From Microcaldota archaeon (GTDB lineage Archaea > Micrarchaeota > Micrarchaeia > Micrarchaeales > Micrarchaeaceae), in assembly GCA_030039935.1 (NCBI GenBank), contig JASHUQ010000067.1:1-5320 (forward strand): a stretch of 5,320 bases of DNA, in the 5' to 3' direction. Positions 1 through 4,847 of this stretch are shown one piece after another (position 1 is the stretch's first letter; the number at the start of each line of letters is the position of its first letter). The notes beneath the pieces were generated by a model, which saw only the letters and a program-made list of their open reading frames with translations, made no database searches and was not told the origin of the DNA. A program made the translations under genes and the position numbers.

Positions 1-89
1 AGGAATAGACCTTGGAGGCAATGTGTGCTCTTCTCAAACAAGCTGCTCGTGGCTTTCCTCGTCTAATTCGACATGCTAAACACAAAAGT

Positions 90-100
90 AATAAATAAAT
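90..100 (+). promoter_or_regulatory. TATA-like promoter element of the DNA ligase gene
   Basis: An AT-rich run (AATAAATAAAT) is centred about 30 bases before the ligase ATG at 125. The short stretch between them has no purine-rich Shine-Dalgarno site. This spacing fits an archaeal TATA box driving a leaderless or nearly leaderless transcript. The call rests on composition and spacing only. Confidence 0.5.
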
Positions 101-124
101 CAAAAATCATTACAATGTGGTTTA

Positions 125-1894
125 ATGCAGTTCAAAGAGCTATCAGAATATTACGAAAAGCTTGAGTCTGTTTCATCAAGGCTTAGCATGATAGACATAA
201 TGTCAGATCTTTTCAAGAAGGCAAAACCTAACGAGATAAAGAACATTGTTTATATAACACAGGGAGTGCTGGCCCCCCCTTTTGAGGGGATAGAGTTCGG
301 CATGGCTGAGAAGATGGTAGAGGAGTCTATAGCAATAGCAACAGGGTTCACAAAAGAGGATGTTGAGAAAGAGTACAGAAAACAGGGAGATATGGGAAAG
401 GCTGCGCAGATAATAAAAGAGAAGACAAAGCTCATGAGGATGTCGAGCAGGGAATACACCGTAAATGAGGTGTATGAAACAATGAGGAAAATCGCATTGA
501 CCTCTGGTTCAGGAAGCAAGGACCAAAAGATAAAGATGCTGGCAAATGTTGTTGCATCCTCTTCTCCAATTGAAGCGAAATACGTTGTAAAGTATCCCCT
601 CAATGAATTGAGGATGGGCGTGGGAGATGCGACTGTGCTAGAGGCGCTCTCTGTTGTAGGAACAGGGGACAGGAAATTCAAGGAAGAGCTGGAGCACGCG
701 TACAACATATGCAGCGACCTAGGTCTTGTTGCCGAAGAGATAGCAAAAAGGGGAGAAAATGCGATTAAGAACTTCAGGGTCACGCTCTTCAAGCCGATAA
801 GGCCTGCCCTTGCCGAGCGCCTTCCCACCTCAGAGGAGATACTCGAAAAGATGCACGGGAAATGCTCTGTTGAGCAGAAGTACGACGGGTTCAGGTGCCA
901 GGTGCACAAAAATGGAAAGGATGTGAAGATATTCTCAAGAAGATTGGAGGATACAACCCACATGTACCCTGATCTTGTCGAAGCTGTGCAAAAGGAGATA
1001 AATGCAAATTCGATAATACTCGATGGAGAGGCTATAGCGTTTAATGAGAAGACAAGCGAGTTCCTTCCTTTCCAGGAAACAATACAAAGAAAGAGAAAGC
1101 ACGGGATAAAAGAAAAGATAGAGGAAATGCCGCTCAAGCTCTTTGCCTTTGATTTGATGTACCTTAACGGGGAAAACTACATGATAGAGCCTTATCATAA
1201 GAGAAGAGACACGCTGAAAAAGCTTCTTAATGGAGATACAATTCTAATGTCAGGATATATAATCGCCGATACCCCAAAGCAGCTTGATGACTATTTCGAA
1301 GAGTCAATAGAGAATGGATTAGAGGGGATAATAGCAAAGGAGCTTAATTCCCAGTATATTGCCGGAGCAAGGAAGTTCTCGTGGATAAAGCTGAAAAGAA
1401 GCTACAAGGGAGAGCTTTCCGACACTTTGGATCTTGTAATAGTCGGATACTTCCTTGGGAAAGGGATAAGGACAGAGTTTAAGTTCGGCGGCCTGCTTTG
1501 CGCGACATACAACAAGAAAAGGGACATGTTTGAGACTGTTTCCAGAATTGGCAGCGGGTTCACTGAAAAACAGATGGTAGAGCTGAAAAGCGCGCTTGAT
1601 AAAATAAAGGTGGGATCAAAGCCCCCAAGGGTTGATTCAATTGTAAAGCCGGATTTCTGGGTGACTCCAAGATATGTCGTTACAATAAAAGCCGATGAGA
1701 TAACGAAAAGCCCGATGCACACCTGTGGAAGGAATGAAGGGGATGTTGGGTTTGCATTGAGGTTCCCGAGGCTTGTCGGGGAAAACGAGGCGATAAGAAG
1801 GGATAAGAGTGTGGAAGAGGCAACAACAACAAAAGAGGTCTCAGAAATGTATTCAAATCAGAAAAGGGTAAGGGTGGAAGACAGCGGGGCCTGA
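125..1894 (+). CDS. lig: ATP-dependent DNA ligase (archaeal type)
   Basis: This enzyme seals 5'-phosphate/3'-hydroxyl nicks in duplex DNA through an enzyme-AMP intermediate, in Okazaki-fragment joining and excision repair. The 589-residue length is normal for archaeal ligases. Residues 1-220 form the helical DNA-binding domain, including GVLAPPFEGIEFGMAEKM near 47-64. The adenylation domain follows: motif I EQKYDGFR with the AMP-accepting lysine K252, motif Ia SRRLED at 271-276, motif III LDGE at 299-302, motif IIIa FAFDLMYLNG at 340-349, motif IV GLEGIIAK at 398-405 and motif V WIKLK at 420-424. The C-terminal OB-fold ends with motif VI-like ALRFPRL near 544-550. The ATG lies about 30 bases after a TATA-like box, which supports this start. 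The TGA directly abuts the stop of the converging gene. The gene looks intact; arginine is AGA/AGG in 31 of 32 cases. Confidence 0.96.
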   Translation: MQFKELSEYYEKLESVSSRLSMIDIMSDLFKKAKPNEIKNIVYITQGVLAPPFEGIEFGMAEKMVEESIAIATGFTKEDVEKEYRKQGDMGKAAQIIKEKTKLMRMSSREYTVNEVYETMRKIALTSGSGSKDQKIKMLANVVASSSPIEAKYVVKYPLNELRMGVGDATVLEALSVVGTGDRKFKEELEHAYNICSDLGLVAEEIAKRGENAIKNFRVTLFKPIRPALAERLPTSEEILEKMHGKCSVEQKYDGFRCQVHKNGKDVKIFSRRLEDTTHMYPDLVEAVQKEINANSIILDGEAIAFNEKTSEFLPFQETIQRKRKHGIKEKIEEMPLKLFAFDLMYLNGENYMIEPYHKRRDTLKKLLNGDTILMSGYIIADTPKQLDDYFEESIENGLEGIIAKELNSQYIAGARKFSWIKLKRSYKGELSDTLDLVIVGYFLGKGIRTEFKFGGLLCATYNKKRDMFETVSRIGSGFTEKQMVELKSALDKIKVGSKPPRVDSIVKPDFWVTPRYVVTIKADEITKSPMHTCGRNEGDVGFALRFPRLVGENEAIRRDKSVEEATTTKEVSEMYSNQKRVRVEDSGA

Positions 1895-2221
1895 CTATTC
1901 CTGCACAACAGATTCTATTATCTTTGAGAGTTTCTGCACTCCTTTTACAACATCTTTCATTTTAGGATTGAGCCTGTAGCCTAGCCCGTATCCCTTCTCT
2001 GTTCTAATGTGGGTTGGCTGTATCACATTGAGATCCAGCGAAAGCTCCCTTAGTGTTATTATAAGGGTTTTTCTTGTGAACCTCTTTTCAAGGATTGAGT
2101 AAAGCTCCCTTGTGGTTCTTGGGGACTTGTTAAGAAGGAGTTCCATCACTGCGTAGTTTGGCCTGCTTATAGCCTTTCTTAGAGCCCAGATTTCATCCTT
2201 GGGCTTTTCCCCCTTAGCCAT
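1895..2221 (-). CDS. Small winged-helix DNA-binding protein
   Basis: A 108-residue basic protein that reads as a single winged-helix domain, so a transcription regulator or other DNA-binding protein is likely. Predicted helices lie near residues 23-31 (AVMELLL core), 37-47 (TRELYSILEKR) and 49-61 (TRKTLIITLREL, the probable recognition helix). A glycine-rich hairpin at about 68-84 (HIRTEKGYGLGYRL) would be the wing, and a helical tail at 87-108 could dimerise. There is no ligand-binding domain or metal-binding cysteine cluster. The start lies 26-27 bases from the centre of a perfect TTTATAAA box, implying a leaderless mRNA. It converges on the ligase gene with no gap and diverges from the ATPase gene, whose promoter it might control; that role is inference. 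The specific family is not recognised. Confidence 0.8.
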   Translation of the reverse strand: MAKGEKPKDEIWALRKAISRPNYAVMELLLNKSPRTTRELYSILEKRFTRKTLIITLRELSLDLNVIQPTHIRTEKGYGLGYRLNPKMKDVVKGVQKLSKIIESVVQE

Positions 2222-2243
2222 GTTTGATAGTTATCTGTAAAGA

Positions 2244-2251
2244 TTTATAAA
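2244..2251 (-). promoter_or_regulatory. TATA box of the winged-helix gene
   Basis: TTTATAAA, identical on both strands, is centred 26-27 bases upstream of the minus-strand start codon at 2221. This is the classic archaeal TATA-to-start distance for a leaderless transcript. Its symmetry means it could in principle also fire rightward. Confidence 0.7.
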
Positions 2252-2334
2252 CATTTGTAAAAGGGCGGATTTTTGCACTTTTGCCTGCTAACCTGCAAAA
2301 CCCTAAAATGGACAATAAAAACATAGCAATACAA

Positions 2335-2345
2335 ATATATAAATA
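2335..2345 (+). promoter_or_regulatory. TATA-like element upstream of the ATPase gene
   Basis: ATATATAAATA lies about 60 bases before the preferred ATPase start at 2401, predicting transcription from about 2366 with a short leader. A second candidate, AATATTATA at 2361-2369, would place the transcript start at about 2393, nearly leaderless. An AGGT at 2391-2394 could serve as a weak ribosome binding site. I cannot tell which box is used. Confidence 0.4.
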
Positions 2346-2380
2346 TTTTATTTCAGTAAAAATATTATACTTCAGTAAAA
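2343..2380. repeat. Two-copy 19-bp tandem repeat in the ATPase promoter region
   Basis: Positions 2343-2361 and 2362-2380 are adjacent 19-base units that match at 17 of 19 positions. The last ten bases, TTCAGTAAAA, are identical in both. The units overlap or flank the TATA-like elements before the ATPase start, so they could be a duplicated promoter element or paired operator sites. No third copy precedes them. Confidence 0.75.
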
Positions 2381-2400
2381 GATTGCTGCCAGGTAAGCAC

Positions 2401-3339
2401 ATGCGCGCTTTCAATCATCTACCGCAAATGCACAAGAGGGAAGATCCGATAGAGAAGGCTATAGATAGAATAAGGTTTTTCAAGGCATCAAGATACCCTC
2501 AAAACGACCGCTTTATCGAGCCGAGGAGGCTTATCGAAAGCAAGACCGCAAACCCCGATATTCTTGCATACCTATGGCTTGCACTTGAGAATGACATGAA
2601 CATAATAATAAACGGAAGAGGCGCGTCTGGGAAAACATCCCTTCTTACTGCGCTTTCTGGATTGTCTCCTATGTACCAGACAACAGTTACAATTGTAAAG
2701 AATATGGACGATTTTAGATTTTATGACAATTTCGCAAATATTGTTCCAAAGAGAAGGTATTCGAACAATTATGAATTCTTGAGCGCAAGCATACCAGAGG
2801 CAATCTCAATGAACCCTGGAAGGATAGTAATAGACGACATGGAGGGAAACACAGCAAGGAAGATGTTCAATGCCGCTGTCATAGGAATTCCTTTTTTGGC
2901 AACAATGCATTGGTGCGCAAACTGCCAAGACCTGGAAAAAAAGCTTGTTTCAAAGCCGATGCTTGTTGAAAGCAATGCGATAGCAATGCTCGACATATCA
3001 ATACTGATAAAACAAAATGATCTAACTCATAGAAGAATAGAATCAATAAAAGAATACAGATGGCTTTCAAGGTCGGAAATGGATTACGAATTGGCAGACC
3101 AAAGAAATAATGGGCTTGTTATAAACGAAATAGCAAGCAGCTCTGAATTGAACCAAAAAGAGCTTGAAAATTCCAAGGTTTTCGATTCTTATTCAAAAAT
3201 ACACTATGTTGGCAAAAAAGAGACTATTAAAGAGTTTGAAAAGAGAAAAGAATTCCTTTCAAGAATGCTGCTGGAAGAAAATTCAGGCATTAAACCGCAT
3301 AAATACATTGAGAAGTACCTAGAGATAAAAAGCAAGTAA
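2401..3339 (+). CDS. Divergent VirB11/FlaI/TadA-like secretion ATPase
   Basis: A 312-residue P-loop ATPase related to the motors of archaeal type IV pili, archaella and type II/IV secretion. Residues 41-60 (PRRLIESKTANPDILAYLWL) resemble the segment before the P-loop in FlaI/TadA. Walker A is GRGASGKT at 72-79. The Walker B region IVIDDMEG (142-149) stands where family members have a VGEVRG-like sequence, and ATMHW (167-171) stands in place of the TxHA His box. A charged tail with EFEKRKEFLSRML near 279-291 matches the family C-terminus. It is much shorter than typical archaeal members (around 500 residues), lacking most of the N-terminal domain. An in-frame TTG at 2281 would add 40 residues, but these translate AT-rich promoter sequence, so the ATG at 2401 is preferred. 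No pilin, TadC-type membrane platform or prepilin peptidase is in the window. Partner and substrate are unknown. Confidence 0.75.
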   Translation: MRAFNHLPQMHKREDPIEKAIDRIRFFKASRYPQNDRFIEPRRLIESKTANPDILAYLWLALENDMNIIINGRGASGKTSLLTALSGLSPMYQTTVTIVKNMDDFRFYDNFANIVPKRRYSNNYEFLSASIPEAISMNPGRIVIDDMEGNTARKMFNAAVIGIPFLATMHWCANCQDLEKKLVSKPMLVESNAIAMLDISILIKQNDLTHRRIESIKEYRWLSRSEMDYELADQRNNGLVINEIASSSELNQKELENSKVFDSYSKIHYVGKKETIKEFEKRKEFLSRMLLEENSGIKPHKYIEKYLEIKSK

Positions 3340-3363
3340 ACAGGGCCTACATAGCAGGTCGGA

Positions 3364-3384
3364 AATTGGCCGGCAGCTGCAATT
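3364..3384. other. Palindrome-rich patch after the ATPase gene
   Basis: AATTG at 3364-3368 pairs with CAATT at 3380-3384. The enclosed bases contain two perfect short palindromes, GCCGGC (3369-3374) and GCAGCTGC (3373-3380). No T-tract follows immediately, so this is not a convincing terminator; a weak hairpin or protein-binding site is possible. Confidence 0.25.
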
Positions 3385-3393
3385 AAAAGATAG

Positions 3394-3402
3394 GTTTAAA
3401 GA
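3394..3402 (+). promoter_or_regulatory. Possible TATA box for tRNA-His
   Basis: GTTTAAAGA is the best TATA-like sequence between the ATPase stop and the tRNA. It predicts transcription from about 3425, some 30 bases before the tRNA, leaving a 5' leader for RNase P to remove. Support is sequence and spacing only. Confidence 0.4.
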
Positions 3403-3454
3403 TTTGTCAATAGAAAAGAAAGTGTAGTCACAGCTACGTTAGCTTTTTCTACGT

Positions 3455-3527
3455 GGCCTTAGTGGTGTAACGGCTCGCACGGAAGGCTGTGGACCTTCAA
3501 GACCGGGTCCGACTCCCGGCTAAGGCC
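3455..3527 (+). tRNA. tRNA-His (GTG anticodon)
   Basis: The cloverleaf folds cleanly. A seven-pair acceptor GCCTTAG/CTAAGGC spans 3456-3462 and 3520-3526. The D stem is GTGT/GCAC, the anticodon stem GAAGG/CCTTC encloses loop CTGTGGA with GTG at 3489-3491, and the T stem CCGGG/CCCGG encloses TCCGACT. The extra 5' G (position -1, base 3455) opposite discriminator C73 (base 3527) is the hallmark of histidine tRNAs and is genome-encoded here. The terminal CCA is not fully encoded, since C73 is followed by CAG. There is no intron. The elbow is unusual: A at position 15, C at 21, A at 48 and C at 55, where most tRNAs have a purine-pyrimidine Levitt pair (15-48), A21 and U55. G18, G19, C56 and A58 are conserved. 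The vapBC genes follow closely. Confidence 0.95.
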
Positions 3528-3559
3528 CAGTAAGACAATTAGTATACAAAAAGCAATAC

Positions 3560-3567
3560 TTAAATAT
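3560..3567 (+). promoter_or_regulatory. TATA-like element of the vapBC operon
   Basis: TTAAATAT is centred about 33 bases before the ATG at 3597 and only 21 before the upstream in-frame ATG at 3585. The predicted transcript start near 3590 lies past 3585, which favours 3597 as the vapB start. VapB proteins usually repress their own promoter, so this would be the autoregulated site. Confidence 0.45.
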
Positions 3568-3596
3568 CTTACAGTTCATAATATATGTGTGATAAC

Positions 3597-3824
3597 ATGC
3601 CAGAAGTAACGGAGGTATTTACGATACGTATATCAAAGGAACTCAAAGAGCTCATGAAGGAGTCTGGGATCAATTGGAGCAATGACATCAGAGGGTACAT
3701 AGAAGCTCGTGCCAAGTCCCTCAGACTGCACAAACTATTGGGAAAGATCTACAAGGATGCTGACAAGATTAAAGTGAAGGGGGATAGTTCTCAGATAATA
3801 AGGGAGTACCGTGATGCTAGATGA
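3597..3824 (+). CDS. vapB: VapB-type antitoxin
   Basis: A 75-residue protein of the archaeal VapB class. It should bind DNA at its own promoter through an N-terminal strand-helix-helix region and block the VapC toxin with its C-terminal tail. The start (EVTEVFTIRISKELKELMKE), then INWSNDIRGYIEAR, follows the usual pattern of archaeal VapB proteins: a TVRI-like strand, a KEL helix and a NWS-(E/D)-IR helix. The tail (from about residue 45) is charged and probably disordered until it contacts VapC. The in-frame ATG at 3585 would add four residues (MCDN); 3597 is preferred from the TATA spacing. Its stop overlaps the vapC start in ATGA, so translation is likely coupled. Three of seven arginines use CGT, unlike the ligase gene. 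Confidence 0.82.
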   Translation: MPEVTEVFTIRISKELKELMKESGINWSNDIRGYIEARAKSLRLHKLLGKIYKDADKIKVKGDSSQIIREYRDAR

Positions 3825-4237
3825 TAACGCTGGATGCTAGCGCTGCAATAAAGCTAGTTATAAAGGAAGAGAAATCTGAAGCCGCAAGAAAAGCATTCAA
3901 CATTGTAACCATGTCCGGCGCGCCGATTTTGGCTCCTGACGTAATGCTGGCAGAGGCAGTAAACGGGCTATGGAAGCACCTTACACTATTGAAAGACATA
4001 GATGTTACGGAATTCCATACCGCAGTCAGAAACCTCGCAATTATCTGGGGCAACCTTAATGTTATTAGAACTGAGGAAATGCTAGATAAAGCTGCAGAGA
4101 TATCCAAAAGTAAGAAAATTTCTTTCTACGATGCCTTATATGTAGGGATAAGTTTGTCTAAGGACATACCACTATTTACTTTCGATCAGCCAATAATAGA
4201 TAGGTCGGTAGATCTAGGCATAACAATCTTAGATTAA
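3821..4237 (+). CDS. vapC: VapC-type PIN-domain ribonuclease toxin
   Basis: A 138-residue PIN-domain protein, the toxin partner of the VapB encoded just before it. Members of the family are Mg2+/Mn2+-dependent endoribonucleases that cut tRNA or rRNA and halt translation. The acidic metal-binding set is complete: D5 in TLDASAAIK, E45 in LAPDVMLAEAVN, D104 in SFYDALYVG and D122 in LFTFDQPI. Length is typical and nothing suggests inactivation. The ATG overlaps the vapB stop by four bases, the standard two-gene toxin-antitoxin arrangement. The RNA target cannot be read from sequence. The tRNA-His immediately upstream is a neighbour, not evidence of a target. Confidence 0.9.
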   Translation: MITLDASAAIKLVIKEEKSEAARKAFNIVTMSGAPILAPDVMLAEAVNGLWKHLTLLKDIDVTEFHTAVRNLAIIWGNLNVIRTEEMLDKAAEISKSKKISFYDALYVGISLSKDIPLFTFDQPIIDRSVDLGITILD

Positions 4238-4244
4238 ACTGCTG

Positions 4245-4256
4245 TATGGTAGGTAG
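4245..4256. repeat. 12-bp direct repeat, copy 1
   Basis: TATGGTAGGTAG, identical to 4407-4418. This copy lies eight bases after the vapC stop. Like the other copy, it includes an ATG followed by GTA GGT. Here the frame continues for only 12 codons (4246-4284) before TAA. Confidence 0.7.
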
Positions 4257-4294
4257 TCGGACTTATTTTCCTACTGTCGGCTAAAGGTTCCGAC
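4249..4294 (+). other. Tandem or alternative hairpins after vapC
   Basis: GTAGG (4249-4253) can pair with CCTAC (4270-4274), and GTCGG (4276-4280) with CCGAC (4290-4294). Alternatively GTCGGA (4256-4261) can pair with TCCGAC (4289-4294), which excludes the second hairpin. This could be an mRNA 3' structure, a small RNA or chance. Stems are only five to six pairs. Confidence 0.35.
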
Positions 4295-4310
4295 GACAAA
4301 TAGATGACAG

Positions 4311-4324
4311 GTTTGGGTTTTTTG
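4311..4324 (+). terminator. Probable T-tract terminator of vapBC
   Basis: GTTTGGGTTTTTTG ends in six T residues at 4318-4323, about 75-85 bases after the vapC stop and downstream of short hairpins. Archaeal RNA polymerase terminates at T-rich tracts, so this plausibly ends the vapBC transcript before the next promoter. Confidence 0.45.
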
Positions 4325-4368
4325 TAAAATAGTAAGGATTTGGTGCAAAATTGAAAATAAAAAGAAGT

Positions 4369-4377
4369 TATAAATAT
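4369..4377 (+). promoter_or_regulatory. TATA box of the orphan gene
   Basis: TTATAAATA is centred about 35 bases before the ATG at 4408, predicting transcription from about 4400. Because it lies inside the longer open frame that could begin with TTG at 4351, it argues that the true start is 4408. Confidence 0.55.
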
Positions 4378-4406
4378 CTGAATGAAGTGCAGTATCATAA
4401 TGATTT

Positions 4407-4418
4407 TATGGTAGGTAG
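4407..4418. repeat. 12-bp direct repeat, copy 2
   Basis: TATGGTAGGTAG, identical to 4245-4256 and 162 bases downstream of it. This copy spans the preferred start codon (4408-4410) and first codons of the orphan gene. Confidence 0.7.
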
Positions 4419-4761
4419 GTTTGACACGCAAGAAGCAGCGAAAAGGATGAAGGACTACAACCCGAATGTCAGTGAGATCCCATATAGGGATGAATTATAT
4501 ATAACAGCTCCACCCGATAGGTCAAACAAATACACTTTCCTAGTTTCTTTGGAAAGAAGAGGTGAAGTCACTCCCGGTGCACGGGCGGAATGGTTCTTCA
4601 GGGTGCCTATGCTTGGTATTGGAGAGTTCCTTCCTGAAAAATATAATCTTCCATCTGATGCAGAGGTCGCTGGACGGGTACTCCTTAGACACAGTGTTCA
4701 GGAAATAATAAACAAGCAACACGTTCGCGTCCCCTTAGACGATAGGACGCTGCTAAAGTAA
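4408..4761 (+). CDS. Hypothetical protein, family not recognised
   Basis: A 117-residue soluble protein that I cannot assign to a family. It has no signal peptide, membrane segment, cysteine cluster or P-loop. It opens MVGRFDTQEAAKRMKDYNP, then has likely strands around DELYITAP and YTFLVSLERR, a tryptophan-aromatic segment AEWFFRVPMLGIGEFLPEKY in the middle, and a helical C-terminal part (AEVAGRVLLRHSVQEIINK). The composition looks like a folded alpha/beta protein. An in-frame TTG at 4351 would add 19 residues (KIKRSYKYLNEV...), but a TATA box lies inside that extension, so ATG 4408 is preferred. It stands alone between vapBC and the ksgA-like gene, with its own promoter. Three of its 12 arginines use CGN. 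An accessory or lineage-specific gene is likely. Confidence 0.65.
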   Translation: MVGRFDTQEAAKRMKDYNPNVSEIPYRDELYITAPPDRSNKYTFLVSLERRGEVTPGARAEWFFRVPMLGIGEFLPEKYNLPSDAEVAGRVLLRHSVQEIINKQHVRVPLDDRTLLK

Positions 4762-4808
4762 CAAAGGTAAAGAATAGGTAGAGCTCAGGACCACCTGCAT
4801 AGAGGCTT

Positions 4809-4817
4809 GCTAAGGCC
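4809..4817. repeat. 9-bp copy of the tRNA-His 3' end
   Basis: GCTAAGGCC is identical to 3519-3527, the last nine bases of the tRNA-His gene (acceptor strand plus C73), in the same orientation. The two copies bracket vapBC and the orphan gene. Nine bases is short for an attachment site, so chance is a real alternative. Confidence 0.35.
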
Positions 4818-4828
4818 TTTTAAATTTT
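4818..4828 (+). promoter_or_regulatory. TATA-like element of the ksgA-like gene
   Basis: TTTTAAATTTT is centred about 25 bases before the ATG at 4848 and only 16 before the in-frame ATG at 4839. The archaeal spacing favours a leaderless transcript starting at 4848. Confidence 0.5.
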
Positions 4829-4847
4829 CCATGTGATTATGAAATCA

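Noticed and set aside
1..79. Open frames at the left edge on both strands, such as a frame ending in TAA at 64-66 on the plus strand and one reading leftward on the minus strand.
   Set aside because: They are about 20-25 codons, have no start in view, look unlike a known C- or N-terminus, and overlap each other. An edge fragment of a real gene is possible but cannot be supported.
273..289. Run of seven C with a CCCCT/AGGGG hairpin inside the ligase gene, a possible slippery or frameshift site.
   Set aside because: The ligase frame reads the expected family sequence on both sides (LAPPFEG), so there is no frameshift, and the hairpin follows from the codons.
250..1137. Long minus-strand open frame of 295 codons within the ligase gene.
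   Set aside because: It is antisense to conserved ligase motifs, is cysteine- and serine-rich, and has no promoter or family resemblance. It is a shadow of the AGA/AGG- and GAG-rich coding strand.
2281..2400. Upstream extension of the ATPase to a TTG at 2281, or to an ATG at 2308.
   Set aside because: The added residues translate the AT-rich, repeat-containing promoter region and do not resemble the family's N-terminal domain. TATA-like boxes lie inside this stretch.
3431..3454. AGCTACGTTAGCT followed by T5 just before tRNA-His, as a terminator for the ATPase gene.
   Set aside because: The symmetry is weak and the T-run short. It lies in the tRNA 5' leader, so termination there would conflict with tRNA transcription.
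4351..4407. TTG start at 4351 for the orphan protein.
   Set aside because: A good TATA box at 4369-4377 lies within the extension, and an ATG follows at a suitable distance at 4408.
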